From Cytophaga hutchinsonii ATCC 33406 (lineage in GTDB: Bacteria; Bacteroidota; Bacteroidia; Cytophagales; Cytophagaceae): a DNA stretch of 64,000 nucleotides. This document shows, one piece after another, positions 9,389 to 17,902 of the stretch. Position numbers and translations under genes: made by a program. How positions within the stretch are numbered: position 1 is the stretch's first letter; every line of letters starts with the position of its first letter. The notes under the pieces were generated by a model. It searched no databases. It worked only from the letters and a program-made list of their open reading frames with translations, and was not told the DNA's origin. Where the stretch lies: contig NC_008255.1 of the NCBI RefSeq assembly GCF_000014145.1, positions 435,501 through 499,500 of the forward strand, written 5' to 3'.

Positions 9389-10329
9389 GTCTCTTTTTTT
9401 ATAAATGTCAGGTTTCTGGAGAGCCCTTCGATTTTGGTTCTTTTTATAGTAGAGTCTTTAAAAAGAATATTGAATACTTCTTTAGTAATTTCTTTTAATG
9501 GCATTTCAAAATATTTTTTGAGTTCTTCCGAAGGGGAGAACTCATTTTTATTTATAGGCTGTGCAAATCTATTCCAGGGACAAACTTCCTGACAGATATC
9601 ACAGCCAAACGCCCAGCCTTGCATCTGCTCTTTAAATTCAGACGGAATTTGTTCTTTTAATTCAATTGTTAAATAAGAGATGCATTTGCTGCCGTCTACC
9701 TGGTAAGGTTCAGTAATAGCATTGGTTGGGCAGGCGTCGATGCAGCGGGTACAGGTTCCGCAATAATCTTTGATTGGCCCGTCCGCATCCAGTTCCAGAT
9801 CAATAATCAACTCGCCGATGAAGAAATAACTTCCGGAGTCTTTTGTAATAATGTTGCTGTGTTTTCCCACCCAGCCTAAACCGCCTTGTTTGGCCCAGGC
9901 TTTATCCATTACGGGAGCTGAGTCAACAAAGGCCCTGCCGTTCACTTCACCGATCTGTTCGGTAATGTGCTGCAACATTTGTTTAAACTTATCTTTTAGT
10001 ACATAGTGGTAATCTTTCCCGTAAGCGTACCGGGAAATCTTGGTTTCACCTGTTGAAAGTATTTCATCTTCCGGAGCAGGCGTATAATTAAGTAAAACAG
10101 AAACAACGGATTTTGCGCCGTCAACCAGCTTTCGGGGATCAAGGCGTTTATCGAAATAATTCTCCATCCACGACATGGTGCCGTGCTGGTTGCGGTTCAG
10201 CCAGGATTCGAGGCGCGGGGCTTCTTCTTCTAAAAATCGTGCTGCTGAAATACCGCAATAATCAAAGCCCGCTATACGTGCAGCTTCTTTAACAATACGC
10301 GTGTTGTGCGCTATTTGTAAAGAAGCCAT
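9385..10329 (-). CDS. queG: Epoxyqueuosine reductase
   Basis: 314 residues. QueG carries out the last step of queuosine tRNA modification, reducing epoxyqueuosine with a cobalamin cofactor. Two ferredoxin-type cluster motifs are visible: Cys190, Cys193, Cys196 and Cys200 ([12 protein letters not shown]), and Cys243, Cys246 and Cys250 ([11 protein letters not shown]). Asp136 in the [12 protein letters not shown] segment fits the proposed catalytic acid. The length is close to the usual size, possibly slightly short at the C-terminus. It lies 3 bp downstream of ruvB, probably co-transcribed. Confidence 0.96.
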   Translation of the reverse strand: MASLQIAHNTRIVKEAARIAGFDYCGISAARFLEEEAPRLESWLNRNQHGTMSWMENYFDKRLDPRKLVDGAKSVVSVLLNYTPAPEDEILSTGETKISRYAYGKDYHYVLKDKFKQMLQHITEQIGEVNGRAFVDSAPVMDKAWAKQGGLGWVGKHSNIITKDSGSYFFIGELIIDLELDADGPIKDYCGTCTRCIDACPTNAITEPYQVDGSKCISYLTIELKEQIPSEFKEQMQGWAFGCDICQEVCPWNRFAQPINKNEFSPSEELKKYFEMPLKEITKEVFNILFKDSTIKRTKIEGLSRNLTFIKKET

Positions 10330-10332
10330 ATG

Positions 10333-11361
10333 TTATTCAAATAAAGTACCTGATTGAGCCGGTGGCGTGCGCTGCAGATGTTTGTAGGCCAGCGGAGTTA
10401 CTTCCCGTCCGCGGGATGTACGTTTTAAATACCCTTCCTGAATTAAGAATGGTTCATACACTTCTTCAATGGTTTCTGCTTCTTCGCTTACAGCTGTAGC
10501 AATAGTTGACAAGCCTACCGGGCCGCCTTTAAATTTATCGATAATGGTTGTAAGGATTCTGTTATCCATATCATCCAATCCGTTGTGATCCACATTTAAG
10601 GCCTGAAGTGCTATACGCGCAATCTCCAGCGTAATGGTACCATCGCCTTTTATCTGAGCAAAATCCCGTGTACGTCTTAATAAATTATTGGCGATACGCG
10701 GTGTACCTCTGCTGCGGCGTGCAATTTCAAAGGCTGCTGTTTCCAGGATCGGTGTATTCAACAGGTCGGAAGAACGCTGCACAATGCGGGTAAGCAATTT
10801 CGCATCGTAATATTCCAAACGGGCATTGATACCAAAACGTGCACGCAACGGAGAGGTAAGCAAACCGGCACGTGTAGTGGCACCAATCAGTGTAAACGGA
10901 TTTAAACCGATCTGTATACTCCGGGCATTGGCACCCGAATCCAGCATGATATCAATTTTATAATCTTCCATAGCAGAGTACAGATACTCTTCAACTACGG
11001 AATTTAAGCGGTGAATTTCATCAATAAATAATACATCATTCGTCTGCAGGTTGGTGAGCAAACCCGCCAGATCGCCGGGCTTTTCCAATACAGGACCGGA
11101 TGTGATCTTAATATTTGAATTTAATTCATTCGAAATAATGTTGGAAAGCGTTGTTTTACCCAGGCCCGGAGGGCCGTGCAACAATACGTGATCCAACGGT
11201 TCGCCGCGCTGTTTGGCAGCTCCCACAAAAATTTTCAGGTTTTCGAGTATTTTATCCTGACCGGCAAAATCATCAAAAGATAGCGGGCGTAATGCTCTTT
11301 CTATCTCCTTCTCACCGGAAGTGAATTGTTCGTCGTCTGATTTTAAATAGTCTTCACGCAT
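10333..11361 (-). CDS. ruvB: Holliday junction branch migration ATPase RuvB
   Basis: 342 residues counted from the ATG at 11361. A longer frame from a TTG at 11379 adds six residues but is less likely. The AAA+ Walker A motif GPPGLGKT lies at residues 63-70 and Walker B DEIH at 114-117, followed by sensor 1 (GATTRAGLL) and the C-terminal winged helix ([19 protein letters not shown]). RuvB hexamers drive branch migration with RuvA during recombination repair. The gene precedes queG. Confidence 0.98.
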   Translation of the reverse strand: MREDYLKSDDEQFTSGEKEIERALRPLSFDDFAGQDKILENLKIFVGAAKQRGEPLDHVLLHGPPGLGKTTLSNIISNELNSNIKITSGPVLEKPGDLAGLLTNLQTNDVLFIDEIHRLNSVVEEYLYSAMEDYKIDIMLDSGANARSIQIGLNPFTLIGATTRAGLLTSPLRARFGINARLEYYDAKLLTRIVQRSSDLLNTPILETAAFEIARRSRGTPRIANNLLRRTRDFAQIKGDGTITLEIARIALQALNVDHNGLDDMDNRILTTIIDKFKGGPVGLSTIATAVSEEAETIEEVYEPFLIQEGYLKRTSRGREVTPLAYKHLQRTPPAQSGTLFE

Positions 11362-11381
11362 TGGTACAAAGATAGTCAATT

Positions 11382-11490
11382 GAAAGTGTAAAGTGAAGAG
11401 TGTAAAGTGCAGTCGTTTCTTAGTTATAAACCTAATCTCTTAATTAAAGAGAGAATACTTACACTTTTTACTTTTTACACTCTACACTTT
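11382..11490. repeat. Imperfect inverted repeat of AGTGTAAAGTG-type words
   Basis: The short divergent gap holds GTGTAAAGTGAAGAGTGTAA-type sequence on the left (about 11382-11409) and CACTTTTTACTTTTTACACT-type sequence on the right (about 11461-11490), roughly reverse complements. Each arm is itself made of repeated 9-11-bp words. It could form a long imperfect hairpin. No function is assigned. Confidence 0.45.
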
Positions 11491-11562
11491 TTCCTCAAAT
11501 GAACTTCCTTTTGATTAATATTGTATATTATTTCTAATACCCCCTGTTTTAAACATACGAAT

Positions 11563-12300
11563 ATGCCTCAGTTACAGAAAGAATGGTTTGATACCTGGTT
11601 TGATACACCATATTACCATATTTTGTATAGCAACCGCGATGAATCTGAAGCGGAAGTGTTTTTAACGAATCTGATGAACCACATGGCTGTTCCGAAAGGT
11701 GCAAGTATCCTTGATTTACCTTGCGGAAAAGGAAGGCATACGTTGTTTCTGGCAGAAAAGGGGTATACGTTAACAGGGGCAGATCTTTCTGTTGCCAGTA
11801 TTGCACTGGCTCAATCACATGCACCGGCAGGTGTTACCTTTCTCGTGCATGATCTCCGGAAACCGGCATGGAATGAATCGTTTGATTATGTGTTGAATTT
11901 ATTTACCAGTTTCGGTTATTTTGAAACAGAAGCTGAAGACCGGGCAGCATTTACAACACTTTCAAAGGCACTGAAGAGTGGCGGTTCGTTGGTTATTGAT
12001 TTTATGAATGTAACCCGGGCGGTAAATTTATTGAAGGAAGAAGAAACCAAGGTAATGGAAGGTATCGAGTTTCAGTTAAAACGTTATGTGAAAGATGGCT
12101 ATATTCATAAAGAGATCCGTTTTGAAGCAGACAATACGCCGTTTTTCTTTACAGAACGTGTGAAAGCACTAACGCTGGATGATTTCAAAGAATTCTTTAC
12201 CTTTGCAGGACTAACATTGGTCGATACCTTTGGCAGCTATCAATTAGATGCATATGATGCCGCAGAGTCTGACCGATTAATCATGATTGCTAAAAAATAA
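11563..12300 (+). CDS. Class I SAM-dependent methyltransferase
   Basis: 245 residues from the ATG at 11563. A frame from a TTG at 11521 is longer but would overlap the likely promoter region. Motif I ASILDLPCGKGRHTLFLAE gives the Rossmann SAM-binding loop, followed by motif II acidic GADLSVASI, then FDYVLNLFTSFGYF and SGGSLVIDFMN, all in the usual order. The N-terminal WFDTPYYHILYSNRDESEAE is typical of a Bacteroidetes subfamily of unknown substrate. It is transcribed with the ZIP transporter 5 bp downstream. Confidence 0.88.
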   Translation: MPQLQKEWFDTWFDTPYYHILYSNRDESEAEVFLTNLMNHMAVPKGASILDLPCGKGRHTLFLAEKGYTLTGADLSVASIALAQSHAPAGVTFLVHDLRKPAWNESFDYVLNLFTSFGYFETEAEDRAAFTTLSKALKSGGSLVIDFMNVTRAVNLLKEEETKVMEGIEFQLKRYVKDGYIHKEIRFEADNTPFFFTERVKALTLDDFKEFFTFAGLTLVDTFGSYQLDAYDAAESDRLIMIAKK

Positions 12301-12305
12301 TCAAC

Positions 12306-13043
12306 ATGTTACTGAGTGCTTTAATTTTATTTTTAGTTGCGTTTGTTCCCGCATTGTTTGTTTACTTTACTTCTGCCAGAGGAACAGAAAATTTTAAATT
12401 TATTTTATCGTTTAGCGGTGCGTATTTATTTTCTATAACAGTTATTCATATTTTACCGGAAGCGGTTACCGAATCAGGGAACTTCAAGCTTGCGGGAATT
12501 TTTGTACTGCTTGGTTATTTCCTTCAGATGCTGATTGAATATTTCTCCACGGGTGTAGAACACGGGCATATTCATTTACATGATGATCATAAAGGCACAC
12601 AAAAATATTTTATTATGCTGGCGATGTGTGTGCATGGTTTGTTAGAGGGAAGCTTATTAATGCACCCATCACACATGCATGCAGAAGGCGAGCACAATAC
12701 GTTGCTGATCGGGTTGGTCTTACACAAACTTCCGGAAGCATTTGCATTAGCAACCGTTCTGATTGGCTTGTTGAAAACCCGTACCTCTATCTTTGGCTGG
12801 CAGCTGGTATTTGCACTGGCCTCGCCGCTTGGTTTATTTGTAAGTGATTATTTATCTGATCAAGGCATTCTGGATGCAGAAGGAATGGGATTATTGTTTG
12901 CGTTGTTAGCCGGTAATTTCTTATATATATCCACGACCATATTTTTTGAATCAAACCCGCAACACAAGTTTAAAGCAAACCGTTTGGTTATGTCGCTGCT
13001 GGGCGCAGTAACGGCGGTACTTGTGGAATATGTGCTGGGATAA
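12306..13043 (+). CDS. ZIP-family metal transporter
   Basis: 245 residues with about 7-8 membrane segments. A His/Asp-rich cytoplasmic loop (HGHIHLHDDH, near residues 84-93) sits between helices 3 and 4. Conserved metal-path residues appear in HGLLEGSLL and VLHKLPEAFALATVLIG, the helix 4/5 signatures of ZIP proteins. Members move zinc, iron or other divalent metals into the cytoplasm. The gene overlaps nothing and shares a unit with the methyltransferase. Confidence 0.85.
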   Translation: MLLSALILFLVAFVPALFVYFTSARGTENFKFILSFSGAYLFSITVIHILPEAVTESGNFKLAGIFVLLGYFLQMLIEYFSTGVEHGHIHLHDDHKGTQKYFIMLAMCVHGLLEGSLLMHPSHMHAEGEHNTLLIGLVLHKLPEAFALATVLIGLLKTRTSIFGWQLVFALASPLGLFVSDYLSDQGILDAEGMGLLFALLAGNFLYISTTIFFESNPQHKFKANRLVMSLLGAVTAVLVEYVLG

Positions 13044-13052
13044 GGGATATTA

Positions 13053-13313
13053 TCAGATACACAAAACAATTAGTGTGAGAGCAAAAGGTATCCATAAATC
13101 TTTCATATTGATATCATAGATCTTTTTGATTTTTGGCATAAACAACAATACCAATGCACAAACGATAAGAAGCAGATCAAACAATAAGGTATATAAAGGA
13201 ATACAGCCTAAATTATGTAATGCATCGATTACATTGTTGTTAGAAGTCGATGCACATGGATTATTTAAATACTCAATGAAATTATTGAATAATCGAATGC
13301 TTTGAATCAGCAT
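13053..13313 (-). CDS. Membrane protein, probable 3' part of a frameshifted gene
   Basis: 86 residues from the first ATG, with two or three hydrophobic segments (IPLYTLLFDLLLIVCALVLL; FALTLIVLCI) and a Cys pair in the loop. The same frame stays open upstream of the ATG and reads FSEKAGWILTVVIM, a natural start to a membrane helix, into the 13325-13552 gene. This suggests that the two pieces were once one four-helix protein of about 170 residues. No family is recognised. It could also be an independent small protein. Confidence 0.5.
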   Translation of the reverse strand: MLIQSIRLFNNFIEYLNNPCASTSNNNVIDALHNLGCIPLYTLLFDLLLIVCALVLLFMPKIKKIYDINMKDLWIPFALTLIVLCI

Positions 13314-13324
13314 AATTACAACGG

Positions 13325-13552
13325 TTAAAATCCATCCGGCCTTTTCTGAAAAATAAAAAGCAGCAGCGTTGTGACTGGTAATAATAAAAACAGAATATCT
13401 CTGATTGATATCCTTATCGAATCGAAACTTTCATATTGCAATAAATTAAGAATACTGATTTTTAATATATATAGCGATGAGGTCGAGTAAGATAAAACCA
13501 GAATAATAATTGAAATGATTATCTGGAAAAGATTCAGTTTTAGTTTCATCAT
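13325..13552 (-). CDS. Membrane protein, probable 5' part of a frameshifted gene
   Basis: 75 residues starting MMKLKLNLFQ, with two hydrophobic segments (about 9-30 and 50-68). It ends shortly after the second helix with QKRPDGF, a poor fit to a membrane protein C-terminus. A -1 shift at the T-run just before this tail joins it to the next frame. Either a one-base loss in the homopolymer, a sequencing error or a programmed shift would explain the layout. The function is unknown. Confidence 0.5.
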   Translation of the reverse strand: MMKLKLNLFQIIISIIILVLSYSTSSLYILKISILNLLQYESFDSIRISIRDILFLLLPVTTLLLFIFQKRPDGF

Positions 13553-13560
13553 TACAATAT

Positions 13561-14280
13561 CTATTTAATTACTTTCCCGCCCCCCATAACCTGTACTTCG
13601 GAACCTTCTGCCAGAAAGATAGACGTTGGTTTTGTTTCAAGAAACGGTACAAAAGCTTCGCCGAATAATTCTTTTGTGCTGAATGAAAAATTCAGATTGT
13701 GCATGCGGTATACTTTCCAGCGCGGGTGAATTACTTCATATGCAGAAGTTTTTTTATCAGAAAGCTTTGTATACCCCCAGTAATGTTCGGTAATAAATTC
13801 AGCTTCACTGCCTTCTTTAATATCTACAGGTTCAATACCTGCTTTCACGCGTAAATAATTCCATTTATTATTTACTTTCCATTCGTATTCAATCCGCTGC
13901 TCGTTCTCCAGCATGTCCCATTGATGGCGCATCGGAAGTGTCTGATAATTTTCGCCGTATACCGTGTTGGCAATAAATGTTACCATGGTTTTAGGTACAA
14001 TTTCTTTGATGAAAACCACACCACGCTTCCATTCTTTATTGTCTTCATAACGCACATAAAAGCGCAGATTAACCTCCGGAAAAGAATGGTGGTTTGGTAT
14101 GGTAAACCCTTTAATCTTTACGGCATCAAATAAAAAACCTACAACCGATACATAACAGGTATTATTCCATAAATCAAGTTCGGTATGCTCAGGTAAATAG
14201 GGTTTTAAAATTTCAGGATCTACTGCATAGTTCGCTAAAATCAATTTTCTCCATTGGGCTGTAAGGAATGGTGACGGCAT
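13561..14280 (-). CDS. YqjF-family DUF2071 protein
   Basis: 239 residues. The opening FLTAQWRKLILANYAVDPEILKPYLPEHTELDLW and the following YVSVVGFLF are the DUF2071 (YqjF) pattern; the fold is related to acetoacetate decarboxylase. The biochemical role is not established for most members. It stands alone next to the tandem repeat array, whose first unit begins 30 bp upstream of its start codon, so any promoter must lie in or beside the repeat. Confidence 0.85.
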   Translation of the reverse strand: MPSPFLTAQWRKLILANYAVDPEILKPYLPEHTELDLWNNTCYVSVVGFLFDAVKIKGFTIPNHHSFPEVNLRFYVRYEDNKEWKRGVVFIKEIVPKTMVTFIANTVYGENYQTLPMRHQWDMLENEQRIEYEWKVNNKWNYLRVKAGIEPVDIKEGSEAEFITEHYWGYTKLSDKKTSAYEVIHPRWKVYRMHNLNFSFSTKELFGEAFVPFLETKPTSIFLAEGSEVQVMGGGKVIK

Positions 14281-14310
14281 AAGATTGGGTTGCGGGTTTG
14301 TATGTTAAAT

Positions 14311-15186
14311 ATAAAAAATAATCTGTTACTGTCACATAAATATGACAGCAATGAAGCGCGGCAGCTCTTTAACCAGCTTTTGTCTATAATTAAAAGATGA
14401 TTGCTATAAGCGTTAAGGATTCAAAAATGAGAAAGATTCCGTTTCATTGCCGTTTGGCTTCAGCTAACAGATGAAATGGATATACATTTGATAAAAATAA
14501 TCTGTTACTGTCACATAAATATGACAGCAATGAAGCGCGGCAGCTCTTTAACCAGCTTTTGTCTATAATTAAAAGCGGATTGCTATAAGCGTTAAGCATT
14601 CAAAAATGAGAGAGATTCCGCTTCATTGCCGTTTGGCTTCAGCCAACAGATTAAATGGATATACATTTGATAAAAAATAATCTGTTACTGTCACATAAAT
14701 ATGACAGCAATGAAGCGCGGCAGCTCTTTAACCAGCTTTTGTCTATAATTAAAAGCGGATTGCTATAAGCGTTAAGCATTCAAAAATGAGAAAGATTCCG
14801 TTTCATTGGCGTTTGGCTCCAGCCAACAGATTAAATGGATATACATTTGATAAAAAATAATCTGTTGCTGTCACATAAATATGACAGCAATGAAGCGCGG
14901 CAGCTCTTTAACCAGCTTTTGTCTATAATTAAAGCGGATTGCTATAAGCGTTAAGCATTCAAAAATGAGAAAGATTCCGTTTCATTGGCGTTTGGCTCCA
15001 GCCAACAGATGAAATGGATATACATTTGATAAAAATAATCTGTTGCTGTCACATAAATATGACAGCAATGAAGCGCGTCAGCTCTTTAACCAGCTTTTGT
15101 CTATAACTAAAAGATGATTGCTATAAGCGTTAAGGATTCAAAAATGAGAAAGATTCCGTTTCATTGCCGTTTGGCTTCAGCCAACG
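14311..15186. repeat. Left block: five tandem ~180-bp repeat units
   Basis: Units begin (at the shared ATAATCTGTTRCTG) at 14318, 14497, 14677, 14857 and 15035, spaced 178-180 bp. Each unit contains, in order: a CTGTCA/TGACAG hairpin, a GAAGCGCGGCAGCTCTTTAA segment, a TTGTCTATAATTAAAAG segment, an ATTGCTATA core, and a nested hairpin TTGGCT-TC-AGCCAA flanked in some copies by TTTCAT and ATGAAA. Identity between units is very high. No open reading frame crosses the units. Copies 1 and 5 share an AGATGATTGC variant, while 2-4 carry AGCGGATTGC or a one-base shorter form. Confidence 0.95.
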
Positions 15187-15685
15187 GAATGGGAATCAGT
15201 TATCAGATATGGCTTTTATTCCAAAAATTTTATTGTATTCATAAGCTTCCTCACTAAAAGTTTTTGATGCATGATGTTGCTCTTGATTTTTAATATAACG
15301 AATCACATTTTTTACCTGAGATTCGCTTACAGAAATGGCAAAATAATCATCTTGCCACATAAATTCTTTATTTATGAAATAGTTTTGATTTAGCCAATGA
15401 GAGGATTCTCCTTTGATATGCTGGGCTACCAAAGAAATTGATTGTTCTTTACCAAGCGAAATAAGGCAATGTAAATGATCTCTATAACCATTTACTGATT
15501 GTAAAAATATTCCATGTTCTTTACAATTTTGCATAATCCTCTTTTTAACTTGATATCTGATTTCTCTTGTTAAAAAAGGCGTTCTGTTTTTTGTGGCAAA
15601 AACAAGATGTACCCAGATTCTGGCAAATGACATAGCTGTGTTGATTTAAATAAAATTAAACTTAGCTATACTGAAATAATTTATA
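15187..15685. mobile_element. RAYT transposase module splitting the repeat array
   Basis: A roughly 500-bp segment interrupts the 180-bp periodicity between unit 5 and unit 6. It replaces the usual AGATGAAATG junction with the transposase gene plus about 50 bp of AT-rich upstream sequence. No long terminal inverted repeats are seen, as expected for Y1-type elements. The hairpin at 15171-15184, 12 bp beyond the transposase stop, could serve as its terminator or recognition palindrome. Confidence 0.7.
15196..15633 (-). CDS. REP-associated tyrosine transposase (RAYT, Y1_Tnp family)
   Basis: 145 residues, intact. The family's metal-binding HUH pair is at His53-Leu-His55 (context YRDHLHCLISL). 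The nucleophile is probably Tyr113 in VIRYIKNQEQHH. The segment WQDDYFAISVSESQVKNV is typical of the IS200-like/RAYT group. Known RAYTs cleave and join single-stranded DNA at short palindromes and are credited with spreading REP sequences. Here the gene lies exactly inside a run of palindrome-bearing 180-bp repeats with the same hairpin next to its stop codon. A conventional IS200 is less likely because its ends are not evident. Confidence 0.93.
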   Translation of the reverse strand: MSFARIWVHLVFATKNRTPFLTREIRYQVKKRIMQNCKEHGIFLQSVNGYRDHLHCLISLGKEQSISLVAQHIKGESSHWLNQNYFINKEFMWQDDYFAISVSESQVKNVIRYIKNQEQHHASKTFSEEAYEYNKIFGIKAISDN

Positions 15686-16530
15686 GATATACATTTGATA
15701 AAAAATAATCTGTTACTGTCAGATAAATATGACAGCAATGAAGCGCGGCAGCTCTTTAACCAACTTTTGTCTATAATTAAAAGCGCATTGCTATACGCGA
15801 AAAGGATTCAAAAATGAGAAAGATTCCGTTTCATTGCCGTTTGGCTTCAGCCAACAGATGAAATGGATATACATTTGATAAAAAAATAATCTGTTACTGT
15901 CACATAAATGCAACAGCAATGAAGCGCGGCAGCTCTTTAACCAACTTTTGTCTATAATTAAAAGCGCATTGCTATACGCGAAAAGGATTCAAAAATGAGA
16001 AAGATTCCGCTTCATTGCCGTTTGGCTTCAGCTAACAGATGAAATGGATATACATTTGATAAAAAAATAATCTGTTACTGTCACATAAATGCAACAGCAA
16101 TGAAGCGCGGCAGCTCTTTAACCAGCTTTTGTCTATAATTAAAAGCGGATTGCTATAAGCGTTAAGGATTCAAAAATGAGAAAGATTCCGCTTCATTGCC
16201 GTTTGGCTTCAGCTAACAGATGAAATGGATATACATTTGATAAAAAAATAATCTGTTACTGTCACATAAATATGACAGCAATGAAGCGGCAGCTCTTTAA
16301 CCAGCTTTTGTCTATAATTTAAAGCGCATTGCTATACGCGAAAAGCATTCAAAAATGAGAAAGATTCCGCTTCATTGCCGTTTGGCTTCAGCCAACAGAT
16401 GAAATGGATATACATTTGATAAAAAAATAATCTGTTACTGTCACATAAATATGACAGCAATGATTGCTATAAGCGTTAAGCATTCAAAAATGAGAAAGAT
16501 TCCGTTTCATTGCCGTTTGGCTTCAGCCAA
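15686..16530. repeat. Right block: five tandem ~180-bp repeat units
   Basis: Units begin at 15705, 15886, 16067, 16248 and 16427, spaced 179-181 bp. Units 6, 7 and 9 carry the variant GCGCATTGCTATACGCGAAA in place of GCGGATTGCTATAAGCGTTA. Units 7 and 8 have AAATGCAACAG where others have AAATATGACAG, weakening the first hairpin. The last unit (from 16427) has lost about 45 bp between the first hairpin and the ATTGCTATA core. Confidence 0.95.
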
Positions 16531-16549
16531 TGGAAATGATTGAAAGGCT

Positions 16550-16582
16550 TTGCTTCATTGCCGTTGGGCTCCATCCAACAGA
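16550..16582. repeat. Degenerate repeat remnant
   Basis: The sequence TTCATTGCCGTTGGGCTCCA and its continuation to ATCCAACAGA matches the nested-hairpin end of the 180-bp unit with several changes. It sits 20 bp past the last full unit, so it is probably a decayed extra copy. Confidence 0.7.
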
Positions 16583-16619
16583 ATAAAAGTATTATCTGAA
16601 TCAAAATTGGATTTTACAG

Positions 16620-16650
16620 AAAATAAAAAGTCCCGCTCAATGGCGGGACT
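16620..16650 (-). terminator. Rho-independent terminator
   Basis: AGTCCCGC at 16629-16636 pairs with GCGGGACT at 16643-16650. On the minus strand the stem is followed by TTTTTATTTT, downstream of the 16690-17145 gene. Confidence 0.85.
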
Positions 16651-16689
16651 CATAAAAAATATATAATCACTTGACTAAAGTGGACATCG

Positions 16690-17145
16690 TTAAAGGGTAA
16701 TATCTAAATTACCTGCGAGTAAGTCCTGGTCAGTTGGCAACGGTATATTCTGTTCTTTCAATTCTTTATCCAGATCTGCAATTTCAGGCAGAGGAGATAC
16801 AATCATTTTTTCTTCCGTTGTAAAAGTACCATCACTTGTAGGTTTCGCTTTGTTTGCTGTTAAAGAGGCGTTTGCAAATTCTCTTGCACGATACGTATAC
16901 TGAGCTGCTTTTTTATATTCTTTTGCCAGATAAAGTTGTTTCGCATAACGTTCGTATTGTACGCCTTTACCAAAATCTCCGGTATATGTTTTGCCGTTTT
17001 TAACAGCCATGTGGGTCATGCCCAACAAACGGTTTGTCTTCAATAACATATTTTTTGTTTTTAATGGATCGGGTTGTACCGGTGATTGAGATTGAAAAAT
17101 AAATGCCAATAAAATAAATACGATTAAAGATATTTGTTTTTTCAT
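16690..17145 (-). CDS. Small exported protein of unknown function
   Basis: 151 residues with a clear N-terminal signal (MKKQISLIVFILLAFIFQSQ). The mature part is mostly helical and basic, with a Tyr/Lys/Ala-rich stretch (YAKQLYLAKEYKKAAQYTYR) resembling a single TPR-like helical pair, and an acidic C-terminus ending DQDLLAGNLDITL. No named family is recognised. It has its own terminator, and the exported gene upstream is separated by a second hairpin, so the two are probably independent units. Confidence 0.75.
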   Translation of the reverse strand: MKKQISLIVFILLAFIFQSQSPVQPDPLKTKNMLLKTNRLLGMTHMAVKNGKTYTGDFGKGVQYERYAKQLYLAKEYKKAAQYTYRAREFANASLTANKAKPTSDGTFTTEEKMIVSPLPEIADLDKELKEQNIPLPTDQDLLAGNLDITL

Positions 17146-17174
17146 AGGTAATTGATTTCAGTTCGTTTATGAAG

Positions 17175-17209
17175 ATAAAGGAATTGCAGAAGAGAAGCAA
17201 TTCCTTTAT
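17175..17209 (-). terminator. Probable terminator hairpin
   Basis: ATAAAGGAATTGC at 17175-17187 pairs perfectly with GCAATTCCTTTAT at 17197-17209. It lies downstream of the 17263-17667 gene on the minus strand; the T-tail is short. Confidence 0.6.
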
Positions 17210-17262
17210 TTGAATTTAATATTCAATGTGAATAACTTGGCGGAACTGCTGCTGTTTTATCG

Positions 17263-17667
17263 CTATCTGTATACAATGATGTAGGATGTGTCTGTAACCA
17301 TTTGCGCATTTAAACTCTGAACAGTGAGTTCCGGGCAGGCACATTGGGTAAGTAGTACAGTATCTTTTTTATTTCCTTTCAACTCAAATGCAATGGTACA
17401 GTTATTGCGATTGTGAACAAAATGTATGCCGTCTGTAGATTTCGCATTGCTCATATAACTATCCAGCGTATCTGCATATTTGTTTTCTACCCGAAGCGTG
17501 AACTGTGCAGTTGAATCATCCATGGTAAACAACTCAAGAGATTGCTCCAGGCTGTCATTAGACAAATGGTAATTATGTTTTAACAGCTTATTTGCAACGG
17601 GCATATCAGATGTGCCACAGGCGGCACACAGAAATAATAAAGGTAAATAGAATACCGGTTTAAACAT
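17263..17667 (-). CDS. Putative lipoprotein
   Basis: 134 residues from the ATG at 17667; the longer frame starts with a TTG at 17679. The N-terminus MFKPVFYLPLLFLCAACGTS has a signal segment with a lipobox-like LCAAC. The mature protein is beta-rich with two further Cys residues (NNCTIAF, and a CACPE segment). No named family is recognised. It is probably anchored in the envelope. Confidence 0.7.
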   Translation of the reverse strand: MFKPVFYLPLLFLCAACGTSDMPVANKLLKHNYHLSNDSLEQSLELFTMDDSTAQFTLRVENKYADTLDSYMSNAKSTDGIHFVHNRNNCTIAFELKGNKKDTVLLTQCACPELTVQSLNAQMVTDTSYIIVYR

Positions 17668-17902
17668 TGTATGATTCAATTATAGATCAATGTATAAAAC
17701 AAAATACATTCTTTAAATGTAGTCATATTTTAAATAAGTAGTTTCAGTTTAATCAAATAAAACAGCGTACTAATGAGCCCGTGGGGGAAAGGTCAGGTAC
17801 GAAAAATTGATTGAAACTATGTTTCGCAATTCACTGTTTAATCGGTAAATTAGGTATCGGTATTTAATAGTTAACATAAAGAGAATTTTAATCAATAAGT
17901 AT

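Noticed and set aside
15187-15685. Classical insertion sequence with terminal inverted repeats
   Set aside because: No inverted terminal repeats or target duplication; the gene is of the Y1/RAYT type, which does not use them.
14311-16530. CRISPR array
   Set aside because: Units are 180 bp and nearly identical along their whole length, with no unique spacers; this is a tandem repeat.
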